Of a stretch of 64,000 nt of DNA, positions 42,782-52,120 are shown piece after piece. A program made the translations under genes and the position numbers. The DNA is from Undaria pinnatifida (Eukaryota > Sar > Phaeophyceae > Laminariales > Alariaceae): NCBI GenBank assembly GCA_012845835.1, contig JABAKD010000008.1, positions 6,060,775 to 6,124,774 of the forward strand, given 5' to 3'. Within the stretch, counting starts at the first letter, position 1. Each line of letters starts with the position of its first letter. The notes beneath the pieces are model-generated. The model saw nothing but the letters and a program-made list of their open reading frames with translations, was not told the origin of the DNA and did not search any database.

Positions 42782-45700
42782 CTGAAAAAAGTAAAATACC
42801 AACAAAAATCGCGGGGGGGGGGGGGGGGGGGGGTTGAATGGGGGGGGGGGGCGGGGGGGGTGAGAGGAGATGGGGGGGGGGGGGGGGGGTAAGAGGCAGA
42901 TGGGGGTTTGAAGAGGCCGCGGGCAAGGGATAGGTTGGGTTGGTGGCGGGTGGGAGGTGGAGGGGGAGGGGGTGGGCGTCCACAAGTTGGAGTAGACGCA
43001 AGGGGAAAGGGTACGGTTTGGTGGGGTGAAGGAGGCGTGCTACAATAAATATAGGTATTAATATGTACCCCTTTTTGGCGGAAGCATTTTCGAAATGACG
43101 GGGCCCCTTAACCCACCTTGACCCAAAATCGTCCGAAACAGGTCAATTTTCATTTTTGCAATACATATACTTCCAAGTATGTTTTTGTTTTTGTATACCT
43201 AGAGCGTGGGCTTGTTCACTTCACCCGGTTGCATTATGCAGTTTTCACTTCCTTAAAAAAAAAACTAACCCTAACCCTAACCCTATAATCCTAACCCTAA
43301 CCCTAAGGCTCCTTTACGGGCTTTTGTCCCACGTATCTTACCAGATAAAGTACCAAATACGTTTCACTTTACATAGATTTTTAGGCTGTTTTTTGTGCTT
43401 TAGCTTCTTTTTTTTATCAAATCGCGAGAGGGCGTCGACCCATCCTAACCCTAACCCCTAACCCTAACCCCAACCCTAACCCTAACCCTAACCCTAACCC
43501 CAACCCTAACCCTAACCCTAACCCCAACCCTAACCCCAACCCTAACCCTAACCCTAACCCTAACCCCAACCCTAACCCTAACCCTAACCCCAACCCTAAC
43601 CCCAACCCCAACCCCAACCATAACCCTAACCCCAACCCTAACCCAGGCTAAGGCTCCGACCCGAGCGCGGCTTCGCCGCGCGTTTCGGGAAAAAACTGAA
43701 AAAAAAAATGTGCGGACCGCCTCAAACATCGAAATAGGTTTGGTACTTTATCTGGTATGACTTGTGAGGTGAGAACATCGAAAAGGCTACTGCGGAAAAT
43801 AAGCGGCTTGAACCTCCACCGTTGCACGTGTCTTGGGCTCTAACACTCCGGGCACAACACGCATGCCATCTATGTCGCCCGAACCTACCCAGCCCGACCC
43901 AACCTATAAAACCCAACCCCGCCGAAGCCAGCCTAAAACCAAAACCCAACCCAACGGCAACGGCGGCCACCTCTACCATCCCACCGCAACTAGAGCACGA
44001 AGATCTTTCAGCACCAGCACCACCAACATCAACAGCAACACGAACACGAGCGTTCATAGAGTTTTGCCTTTGCATAATTTTGTCATTGGCGTTGGGAGAG
44101 GGTGTGTGTTTCTTCTCTTGGCCTTTTTTTTTCTGTTTTCGCTTAGATCCTCCTGGAGACCCGGCAAAAAAAAAAAAAGCTCAAGCTCCACGCACTTTCG
44201 TTTGTGTGTCAGTTATAGTTCATCTGCAACACGCAGGCTTGGTGTTTAACCTCGCCCCTTCGGTTAAGTCAACACCGTGGACTTGCCGGCCTTCTTCGGC
44301 CGAACCCTATGAGGGTTGGCCCTATAAGGTTCTCTTAGCGTTCTTGTTTCTTGCTTATTTTCACAGTACGACGCGATTTGCATGCCACCACCACCACCAC
44401 CACCACCACCACCACCTCCACCACCTCCACCACCTCCACAAACTCGCCTGCACGAACTCCAGGGAACTGTGCATCTTGGGCGGGTTGGCCCGCTTGACGA
44501 GAATGATCAGGGCGGGGAGGAACTCGTCCGCCCCCGGTAGCACACCGCCTGCTCGATCGCCCGTCAGGAGACCCGCCACGATGCGCGTGCACCTGCCATA
44601 CGAAACAGCAGTGATCGTTGTCAAGACAGCCTTGGTTAGCTGGTAGACGATCCATCGGTTGATTATCAATGTATTGGTTGGCTGGATGGCTTGAGTTATT
44701 GATTTATTGGTTGGTTGGTTGGTCGATGATGTGCTTTTATTGGACATTTTGTTTTGGTTGTTGTTGTTGTTGCTTGCGTGGCTGACGGTATGGCAGGTAT
44801 CCGGGGTTTCAATGACTGCTGCACACAAGACAAAATACCTCATGACAAGAAATAATACATGACGATGCGGCCCAGCATGCATGTGCCCGGGACTGCGCAA
44901 GTGGAACAGGAACATCTTCAGCAATTGCCCCAAACAAAACCAACCAACCAACCAACCAACCGACCAACCAATCAATCAACCAACCGAACGACCAACCAAC
45001 CAACCAACCAACCAACCAACCAACCAACCAACCAACCAATCAACCAACCAACCAACCAATCAACCAACCAAAACAAAACAAACACGAAAGATAAAACAGA
45101 AGAAAACCTTGAGCGGCGATAGGCCGGAACTGCGGTAAATATTAACATGAAAAAAAAGAAGCTGCTTAGACAACCGCTGTACACATTATACGAAAATGGA
45201 ATAATAATAACAATAATACATACTAAGTGTAAAAAATAATACGAAAAATAGGTTAATACCTTATGATGCAGGCCAGCATGTCTCCGGGACAACGCATGCG
45301 GGACATCTTCACCAATTGCCCTTCAGCGTCTGACCAGGTAGGCCCTCCTTCCTTCTCATTATGGAGGCGTTTTAGTCGTTCGTTTAGGTAGTGCAGAGAA
45401 GGAGGCAGGAATCGGAGCGGGAGGGGGGGGGGGGGGGGGGGGTGACTGTCGATATCGGGTCACGTTGTGTAGTGCAGTGTCGTCGCTCGAGATATAAAAA
45501 ACAAGGGGGATTTTAGTAAGACGGCGAAAATCACAACACGAAAAAAACACTCACCGCGTACCTGGTATAAAACAAAAAAAACGAAAGACACGCACACCAA
45601 ACACACAAAAACACTTAGCAGACAAACACAAGCACACAAGCAGACAAAACAAACCACACAACACAAACAAAACAAACAATCAAAAACAACAACAAAAGCA

Positions 45701-48558
45701 CGCAAAAACAAAAGCACGCAAATGCATGCATGCACACAACAAGCACGCAATCAGCAGGCACACCAACAGGCAAAACACAAAAACACAACCACACACACCC
45801 TCCCCTCCCCTCCCCTTCCCTGCTTACTTTGCTATCGACGAGCGGTGGAACTCCAAGGTGTTCTTCCCTCAAGAACCCCAGCGACCTTAGGCGCTCTGAG
45901 ATTGCCTCGTCCCTCTGAGGGTCTTCCGCAAGGCCGTAAGCCTCCGAGAAAACCTTCAAACACCACACCAATATGATACAAAGACAAGGATAAGGATAAG
46001 AACAAGAACAAGAACAAGAACAGAACAAAAATAATGAAAACAACAAGAACAAGGACAAGAACAAGAACACAGAACGAGGACAACAATGAAAGACTACAAC
46101 TAGATTAATCACTAGATACAAGAATAATACCAAGGACAATAGTGAGGGCGAGCATAAGGATAAGACTATGGGAGGAATAAGAACAATAACAAGGACGAGT
46201 ATAAGCACAATGCTAAGGATGAGGATACGGACAACGCTGAGGGCAATGCTAAGGACAAGGCCTAGGACAGGGATAAGAACATGAAATAGGAGTAAGGATG
46301 AGGACGAGCATAATGACAAGGATAAGGACAACGCCACATACAAGGATAAGCTACAAGGACAAGGACGAAAATAAGGATAAGGACAAGGACGAGGACAGCG
46401 CGACGTATCAGGATATCATCGAACATAACTTGTTTCTGTTTTCGAGTTTTGGGCTTACCTTGTGCATGACGATACGCTCTAGACTTTCCCTCGTCTCCTC
46501 CCACTGGGACTCAGTCTCGCGGCGCCACAACACGTTCTCGCGCATCTGGGTTTCCAACCGCCCCAAGAAGGCGTGCATCATGCTGCATAAACAGAAAAAA
46601 TAAACGAGAAAAGCAAACAAAATAGATTACGAGGAATCATACAGTGAAACAGGAAGAGGCACAAGGTCGAGGGAAAGGTGAAAAAAACGTACATGGGAAA
46701 GGGGGAAAGGATAATGACCCCTATACTCCTCCTCCCGCCCCCTTCTCCAATGCTTCCTCTCTTTCATATGCTGACGCGTTCATCGTTGTTGCCGTGTCGG
46801 TAGCAGCAGCAGCAGCGACAGAAATTCAATCCAAATACCCCCCCTCCCCTCCCCCACCCCTCCCACCCACGCCCGACCTGCCTCTCCCCCCACCTCCCCA
46901 CATCCCCCCTCCCACCCCCTTATCTCCCCCTTCATTATGCTCACCCACTCAACGTCGCCGCTGTAACAGTAGTAGCAGCACCAGGAGTTGCAGCAGCGGC
47001 AGCACCAGCAGCACCGGCAAAACTTCGACCCGTACAACTCTCCTACCCTCCCCCTCTCATCCCCTAGCCCCCCGCGCTTATTTCCCCTTCCCTCTCCCTC
47101 TAACCCCCGCTCTCACTCCTAACCCCCCCCCCTTTTTTTCCCCTCCCGCCCCCTATAACGCTCCCTCCCACTCCCTACCTCCCCCCCCCCCCCCCCCCTT
47201 ATGCTCACCCACTCATTGTCGCAGCCGTAACAGTAGTAGCAGCATCAGCACCAGCAGTGGCGGCCGTGCCACTCTCCCCGCCGGCAGAAGACGATTTGCG
47301 AACGCCGCCAGCGGCTCCCGGGGCGGGCAGCAGCTCTACTCCCCAGTTTCTCCCTCCTACGCGCGGAGACGTCGAGCCCGGAGCCTGCCCGCTTCCCAAG
47401 GATGAGGAACTCATTGAGATGCCCCTGTGCGGGCACAGAGAGACAGCGAGAGGGGGGGGGGGGGACCGAGCAAGTGGGCAACGCGGCAACGTTATGCAAG
47501 CAAGCAAATGGGCAAGGAGCAAGCGAGTGAACACGCGAACAAAGCGACAACCAAGCTAACGAATAAGCGAGCAGGCAAGCAAGCAGGCAAGCAAGCGAAA
47601 GAGCGAGCGAGCAAGCAGGCAAGCAAACGAGTCAGCGAGCGGCCAAGTAAGCAAGCCAGCGGGCAAGCAAGAAAAGTGAGCAAGTGAGCGAGCGGATAAG
47701 CGGGCTAGCAAGCCAACCAGCAAGCAAGCGAGCAGGTAAGCAAGCAAGCAAACAAGCAAGCAAACAAGCAAGCAAACAAGCAAGCAAGCGAACAAGCAAA
47801 CAAGCAAAGCAAGGCTGTACAAGCAAAGATGCGCAAGCGGGCAAGCACGGTTGTATAAGCAAAGCTGCACAAGCAGGCAAGCAAGCACGGGTGCGCAAGC
47901 GAAGTTGCGCGAGCAAGGGTGTGGCAAGCAAGCAGACAAGCAATAGAAAGCCTCTCCCTCCCCTTCCTTCACCGCTCATGCGACTCGTCAAAACACCTCA
48001 CGGCACTTCGCGCTTGGTGCAAGAAAAATTCTGTCTGGTTGGTGAAAACCAGAAGTGCTCCGTCCCGGAAAAGTAGGGATTCGAGGGTCTAAGGTCTTAA
48101 CAGACTACGGCCATGCACGACAATGACTACCACCCCTCCCCCCCCCCCCCCTTCCTGATCGGTGAAAACCCGACGTGCCCCGTCCCGGTATTGTAAGGAT
48201 GCGAGAGTCTATAGTCATGAGGCTACGGCCATGCATGAAATGAGTACACCCTCCCACCCCCCTCCCCTCCCCCCCTTCCTACCCTCTCCCCCCCTCCCCT
48301 CTCCCCGTCTCCCCTCCCCCCCCCCATTCCCCTCCCCCCCCCCCCCCCCTCCTCCTCCTACCTCGGTCCCGGCGACGACAAGGCCATAACCCCGACTTTC
48401 CGACGCTCAGAGCGCGCCTTGAAAGCGGCCACAAACTGCTGCAGCCCTTTCACCACCTCCGCCGCCCTCGGGTGCCTTAGCTTGTCGAGGAACACGTCGT
48501 ACGGCCTAGAACCTTCCCTGTAAGACGGGATGGGCCGGTCGTCTCGAGTGTCGACATC
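42515..48558 (-). CDS. VPS9-domain protein, Rab5-type guanine nucleotide exchange factor (core exons)
   Basis: Six minus-strand exons (48558-48362, 46582-46459, 45953-45828, 45354-45260, 44592-44448, 42781-42515) join in frame to 317 codons plus stop. Residues 20-50 ([17 protein letters not shown]) match the helical bundle before VPS9 domains. The domain follows: [56 protein letters not shown]. The Asp of GADEF and the Tyr of AGY are the residues known in Rabex-5/VPS9a to promote nucleotide release. VPS9 proteins activate Rab5-class GTPases on early endosomes; that is family knowledge. All five splice junctions agree in phase; the intron after 44448 uses GC instead of GT. The N-terminus is incomplete, since the first exon starts at an acceptor. 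No C2, UIM or zinc finger was seen. Confidence 0.85.
43030..43165 (+). mobile_element. MITE family B, 5' fragment
   Basis: GGCGTGCTACAATAAATATAGG, GAAATGACGGGGCCCCTTAACC and CCAAAATCGTCCGAAACAG match the family B left half. Confidence 0.6.
43265..43307 (+). repeat. Short interstitial telomere tract
   Basis: About six CCCTAA units broken by one TATAATC. It lies 140 bp from the main tract. Confidence 0.85.
43338..43760. repeat. Interstitial telomere tract flanked by an inverted repeat
   Basis: About 200 bp of CCCTAA and CCCCAA units (43444-43645) lies between ACCAGATAAAGTACCAAAT (43340-43358) and its reverse complement (43740-43758). Variant CCCCAA units are interspersed rather than clustered. 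It lies in the minus-strand VPS9 gene, so its transcript would carry TTAGGG repeats. Confidence 0.85.
44394..44440 (+). repeat. CCA triplet run beside a splice donor
   Basis: About 15 CCA/CCT triplets directly follow the GC donor of the VPS9 exon ending at 44448, in the intron. Confidence 0.8.
44448..44592 (-). CDS. VPS9 gene exon with the GADEF catalytic motif
   Basis: It follows the acceptor GTATGGCAG. The exon reads [42 protein letters not shown]. It is 145 nt and ends in phase 0 at CAG/GCGAGT, a GC-type donor. The next exon continues SFRDPSKL, matching the family alignment without a gap. Confidence 0.87.
44860..44940 (-). pseudogene. Decayed copy of the VPS9 CPGDML exon
   Basis: On the minus strand GGGGCAATTGCTGAAGATGT and CCCGGGCACATGCATGCTGG parallel GGGCAATTGGTGAAGATGTC and CCCGGAGACATGCTGG of the exon at 45260-45354. 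Translation is open ([17 protein letters not shown]) but has lost the CPGDML motif and its donor. It sits in the intron just downstream of the intact exon. Confidence 0.6.
44938..45075 (+). repeat. CCAA tetranucleotide tract
   Basis: About 33 CCAA/TCAA units. Both strands give repetitive frames ([16 protein letters not shown]). Confidence 0.85.
45260..45354 (-). CDS. VPS9 gene exon, [10 protein letters not shown] / CPGDML
   Basis: The acceptor ATAATGAG precedes [32 protein letters not shown] ends with 2 nt of a split codon before GTATTA. The Trp and the hydrophobic CPGDMLACI helix fall where VPS9a-type proteins have their SSW and APRDKLVCI segments. The acceptor has a poor pyrimidine tract; a start three codons away is possible. 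Confidence 0.78.
45565..45790 (+). repeat. A/C-rich low-complexity tract in a VPS9 intron
   Basis: ACACACAAAAACACAAGCACAC-like sequence in plus orientation, T/G-rich in the direction of transcription. Confidence 0.6.
45828..45953 (-). CDS. VPS9 gene exon, [12 protein letters not shown]
   Basis: Exactly 42 codons, phase 0 at both ends: acceptor TTTGAAG, donor GTAAGC. It reads [20 protein letters not shown], a middle part with [13 protein letters not shown], then PPLVDSK. This fits the early VPS9 domain segment, which in relatives carries a VF...D helix and the F-P pair before the conserved Trp. Confidence 0.85.
45975..46430 (+). repeat. AAGGAC/AAGAAC hexanucleotide tract in a VPS9 intron
   Basis: Degenerate AAGGACAAGGAC and AAGGATAAGGAC units over 450 bp. 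The minus-strand Leu/Val/Ile-rich frame is a by-product. Confidence 0.7.
46459..46582 (-). CDS. VPS9 gene exon, [13 protein letters not shown]
   Basis: Acceptor TTTATGCAG, donor GTAAGC. The first base completes a Ser codon from the 48362 exon (or Gly from the cassette exon). It reads [19 protein letters not shown], then [19 protein letters not shown] and MHK. The helix with VLW matches the start of VPS9 domains, where HPLW is typical. Confidence 0.85.
46765..47060 (-). pseudogene. Two decayed copies of the cassette exon's 3' end
   Basis: GCTGCTACTACTGTTACAGC, GGCGACG, TTGAGTGGGTGAGCATAA on the minus strand (46930-46990), and a weaker version GCTACCGACACGGCAACAAC with ATGAACGCGTCAGCATA (46765-46830), parallel the end of the exon at 47209-47424. 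Copy 1 keeps the GTGAGC donor. Neither has a credible acceptor. Confidence 0.55.
47209..47424 (-). CDS. VPS9 gene, possible cassette exon (216 nt)
   Basis: Acceptor GTGCCCGCACAG and donor GTGAGCATAAG bracket 216 nt. The exon is phase 2 at both ends, so it can be included or skipped without changing the frame. It adds 72 residues rich in Ser, Gly and Ala ([26 protein letters not shown]) between the helical bundle and the VPS9 domain. Relatives lack this linker. Inclusion is unproven. Confidence 0.5.
47480..47945 (+). repeat. AAGCAAGC/GCGAGCAAGC tract in a VPS9 intron
   Basis: Tetranucleotide-based low complexity like 34186-34600. Frames on both strands are artefacts ([16 protein letters not shown]). 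Confidence 0.8.
47975..48250 (+). repeat. Repeat family H, one full and one partial copy
   Basis: ATGCGACTCGTCAAAACACC, TCACGGCACTTCGCGCTTGG, TTGGTGAAAACCAGAAGTGC, GTAGGGATTCGAGGGTCTAA, CTACGGCCATGCAC, then a C run. The second copy begins at about 48155. Other copies: 48760-48906 (-) and 53640-53835 (+). Confidence 0.75.
48362..48558 (-). CDS. VPS9 gene exon, helical bundle FLDKLRHP
   Basis: Acceptor GCTTGTGCAG, donor GTAGGAGG. Phase 0 at the start, two bases of a split codon at the end. It reads [58 protein letters not shown]..(L/M)R.P.AA..VK is the signature of the helical bundle next to VPS9 domains. Confidence 0.85.
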
Positions 48559-48759
48559 CTGCACAAGCGGTAGCGGTTGTGGTGGGTACGGGTAGGGGTG
48601 GGCAGACGGAGTGGGGCGGGGGAGGTAATTAGGGGTGGGAGATGGGGCGGGAGCGGCTGTGAGCATGGGGGCGGGGGGGAAGGAGGGGGGGGGAGATGGG
48701 GCGGGAGCGGCTGTGGGCATGGGGGCGGGGGGGAGGGGGGGGGGGGGGGGGTACTCAGT

Positions 48760-48906
48760 TTGTGCACGGCCGTAGTCGTATGACCACAGACCCTCGCATC
48801 CCTACTGCGCCGGGACGGAGCACGTCGGGTTTTCACCAACCAGGCAGACATTGCTTGCACCAAGCGCGAAGCGCCGTGAGGTGCTCGGCGAGTCGCATGA
48901 AGGATG
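48760..48906 (-). repeat. Repeat family H, minus-strand copy
   Basis: Reverse of the family: CTACGGCCGTGCACAAACTG, CAGTAGGGATGCGAGGG, GGTTGGTGAAAACCCGACG, GCGCTTCGCGCTTGGTGC, with a poly-C end at about 48730-48752. Confidence 0.75.
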
Positions 48907-49494
48907 AACTGCATCCTTCCAAGAACCGCTCGTAAGACGGACTCCGGCACTTTGTGCCTACTTTCTCGCTTATGGGCGACAGCGGGAATGAGTTGTACTT
49001 TTGTTTTCTGCTGTGGTCACTCCAGAGACAGCAATGGGGGGGGGAGGGCGGGCAGTTTTGGAGGGGGGGGGCGGGGGCCAAAGGGTGGCGGCGGTGATGA
49101 GGGTGGTGGTTAGCACCCGTGTGTTAGGCAAAGTCGCCGGGTCGGGTGGGCGGGACATCGTAGGTTCAGTACGAGTATATAGGCGGTGAGCACTAGAAAG
49201 TAGGGGTAGGAGGTACGCGGTGGATGGGTGGATGGATGGAGCGTGAGGGGCATCTTGCTCGGTCACCGGCCCCGACATGGGCACGATTTGCCGTTCTAAA
49301 AAGTACGGTGGCTACCATAGCGTCCTACGTAGTGGAGACTTAGCAAAACTACTGGCGCGGGCGATGCGAGATTTGGGAATGTAGCATTGAATATTTTGAG
49401 GGGTGGAGATAAGCAGGTGGCGCAACGTGGTCTACATGAAAAATGTGGGGCGATGGGCTGGGGAGGCGTTCATCGCATCACTGCTGCAACAGTA

Positions 49495-49612
49495 GCAACA
49501 CCTGCAATGCCACGCCATGCAATACCATGCCGTGCCATGCACATGCCATGCCACGCCATGCCATGCAATGTCATGCCATGCCACGCCATGTCATACCATG
49601 GAATGCAACGCG
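49495..49612 (+). repeat. CCATG pentamer tract
   Basis: Imperfect CCATG/CCACG/CAATG units. A purer array of about nine units lies at 49939-49983, on the other side of a SINE. Confidence 0.8.
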
Positions 49613-49622
49613 ACCCAATGAC

Positions 49623-49905
49623 AAGCCGGTCGCCCCGGTGGTCTAGTGGTCAGCCTCAAATTTTACTAGGGTTATAGAGTCAGGGGTTCGAATCTCGGTA
49701 TGGAGATTTTTGTTTTCGAGAGACACCAACTGCCGAGAGAGCTTTAGAGCGTGGGTGTCGAGTCGACGAGGGAGTAAGGTGCTGGAACATTATCGCGATA
49801 AAAATGAAGACGCGTACCGTAGTGGGGAGGGGGGGGGGAAGCTTCCTTTGTGACCCCCGATCCGAGGTCCGTCTCTGGGAGAGACAAGGAGAAGAAAAAG
49901 TGAGA
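49623..49905 (+). mobile_element. SINE with A and B boxes
   Basis: The head GCCGGTCGCCCCGGTGGTC carries an A box (TGGTCTAGTGGT, 49639-49650) and a B box (GGGGTTCGAATCTC, 49683-49696), in tRNA-like spacing. The body at 49740-49900 (GTCGAGTCGACGAGGG, TCGCGATAAAAATGAAG, CCCCCGATCCGAGGTCC) matches 24340 and 18840. It lies between two CCATG arrays. Confidence 0.75.
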
Positions 49906-50194
49906 GGAAAAAAAATACACGGGATGAGCACAAAAAAATGCCATGCCATGCCATGCCATGCCATGCCATGCCATGCCATGCCAAAAAATTCAACACATTC
50001 ACAGCCATGACGTGCGATTCCATGATATGCTATCCGATGCTATGGAATGTTATCCCATGCGGTTACGTGCAACGCAAATATCTTGTGTCATGCTTTGACA
50101 CGTCAAACCAGGAAAGCACGCCATCATACCACGCCATCACGCCATGTCTTGACAGCAGGAAGAATGCTATCAGGAGGAGACCGCGGTTCCACTT

Positions 50195-51510
50195 CCCTTG
50201 ACTGACCGCCGTCCTGCACTATAAACAGTATATTGAGAGGTCAAACAAGGCCTTGACTGACGGACCTCCTACACTAAAATTGGTATACTACTTATCTAAG
50301 GCCAAGAGAAACCTTGACTGACCGCCCCAACACTAAAACTAATATGTTCCAAACAAGGCTTTGACTGACCGCCCTCCTACAACCACAGTAGTACATTGTA
50401 TATTGAGGCCAAGCAAAGCCTTGACTGACCGCCTTCCTACACTAAAACTGATATATTATTTGTTTAAGGCCGCAAAAGAGGCTTCTACTGACCACTTCAA
50501 CACCAAAAACAGGTCACACAAGGCCTTAACTGACGGACAACACTAAAACTGGTATATTATTTATTCAAGGCCAAAAAAGATACCTTGACTGACCGCCCAA
50601 CAAAAAACCTAGTATGTACCACACAAGGCATTGACTGACCGCCCTCAAAAAAAAAAAAAAGCTAGTATGTTCCAAACAAGGCCTTGACTGACCGCCCTCC
50701 TTCACTAAAACTGGTATATTATTCATCTAAGCCTAAAAAACAGGCCTGAACTGACCGCCCCGACACAAAAAAACGGTATGCTTGGAGGCCAAAGAAGGCC
50801 TTGAATGACGAACTTCCTCCACTAAAACTGGTATTTTATTCATTTAACCCCAAAAAACAGGCCTTAACTGACCGCCCCAACACTAAAATTACTACCTGGT
50901 AGGTCCCAAAACAAGGCCTTGACTGACGAACTTCCTACACTGGTATTTTATTCATTCAAGGCCAAAAAAGAGGCCTGACCGCCCCAACACAAAAAAACAG
51001 TGTGTAAGGCCAAACAAGGCCATGACTGACGAACTTCCTCCACTAAAACTGGTATTTTATTCATTTAACCCCAAAAAGCAGGCCTTAACTGACCGCCCCA
51101 ACACTAAAATTACTACCTGGTATGTCCCAAAACAAGGCCTTGACTGACGAACTTCCTACACTGGTATTTTATTCATTCAAGGCCAAAAAAGAGGCCTGAC
51201 CGCCCCAACACAAAAAAACAGTGTGTAAGGCCAAACAAGGCCATGACTGACGAACTTCCTCCACTAAAACTGGTATTTTATTCATTTAACCCCAAAAAGC
51301 AGGCCTTAACTGACCGCCCCAACACTAAAACTACCACCTGGTATGTCCCAAACAAGGCCTTGACTGACGGGCCTCCCACACTAAAGCTGGTATATATGAT
51401 CTATTTAAGGCAAAAAAAGAGGCCTTGACTGACCGCTCTCCGCACTACATCCAGCATGTTAAGGCCAGACAAGGCCTTGACTGACCGCCCTCTAACACCA
51501 AAACGAATCT
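50195..51510 (+). repeat. Tandem array of AAGGCCTTGACTGACCGCCC units with higher-order repeats
   Basis: About 21 units of 55-80 bp: GGCCTTGACTGACCGCCC, then CACTAAAACTGGTAT, then TTATTCATTTAAGGCC. Some units have CTGACGAACTTCCTCCACT instead. A composite of about 229 bp is nearly identical at 50790, 51012 and (in part) 51241. There are no spacers of fixed length and no cas genes. Confidence 0.9.
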
Positions 51511-51804
51511 GATATTCATATCTTTGCGGATACCAGGTCCTATCCCCCTAGATAGTACCGCCTCATTATCACTACGTATAATCCCTCAAGGGCATCCTGG
51601 CTCCTCGGCGGCACTCTGAGGTCATCCTCGTTGCCGACCGCCGGGCGTGCGATTACGCGTACGACCCACCTCGTTGTATCTCCCCAACATACATCTCGAT
51701 CTTACAACAAACAGATTTACCTGCTGCGGGACTACCATATCCCACAATTGGCGTCGTTCCTAACCTTTTTAAAACTGGGGGAAAAAAAATATATATATAT
51801 ATAT

Positions 51805-52045
51805 CAATTCCTCCACGTATTATTATTTAGTCCCAAGCAGACTGGCCCCAAAACCGGGAGGGTACGAATAGAAGAAAAAAAAAAAAAAAAAAACAATTCC
51901 TCCACGTATTATTATTTAGTCCCAAGCAGACTGGCCCCAAAACCGGGAAAGTACGAAAAAAAAAAAAAAAAAAAAAAAAAAATCCTGCACGTATTATTAT
52001 TTAGTTCCAAGCAGAGACTGGCCCCAAAGCCGGGAGGGTACTTAC
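51805..52045 (-). repeat. Three tandem units of about 90 bp, each with a poly-A tract
   Basis: CTCCACGTATTATTATTTAG, TCCCAAGCAGACTGGCCCC, AAACCGGGAGGGTACGA, then A(18-25). On the minus strand each unit runs from GTACCCTCCCGG to a T run; the 52045 unit starts exactly at the candidate donor GTAAGT. Confidence 0.85.
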
Positions 52046-52120
52046 GAGTGCTTGAGGCCGCATCCCCACATAACATTTTGTCCAAGTATGCGCGAGCCTT
52101 TAGCAACATCACGGGGGAAT
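52046..52120 (-). CDS. Candidate upstream exon, possibly of the VPS9 gene
   Basis: Acceptor TTACCAATAG and strong donor GTAAGTACC bracket 75 nt. The best frame reads DSPVMLLKARAYLDKMLCG then DAASST, an amphipathic helix. It is phase 1 at both ends, which does not join directly to the phase 0 exon at 48558; another exon would be needed between. Confidence 0.35.

Larger units (their letters stand above)
42800..44447 (-). other. Large VPS9 intron holding telomere repeats
   Basis: The intron between 44448 and 42781 starts with a GC donor (GCGAGT) next to a CCA/TGG triplet run (44394-44440). It contains the telomere tracts at 43265 and 43444, a family B MITE fragment (43030-43160), and poly-G tracts at 42812-42890. 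Confidence 0.65.

Noticed and set aside
44809-45292. GWLVGWLV repeat protein
   Set aside because: Product of a CCAA tetranucleotide array.
47245-47972. Cys/Leu/Ala-rich membrane-like frames on the minus strand
   Set aside because: They derive from AAGC tetranucleotide repeats in an intron of the VPS9 gene.
49623-49705. True tRNA gene at the SINE head
   Set aside because: A and B boxes are present but acceptor pairing fails, and the same head is joined to a repeated body in other copies.
50195-51510. CRISPR-like array
   Set aside because: The conserved core is interspersed with related, not unique, sequence; unit length varies, higher-order repeats are present, and the setting is a eukaryotic genome without cas genes.
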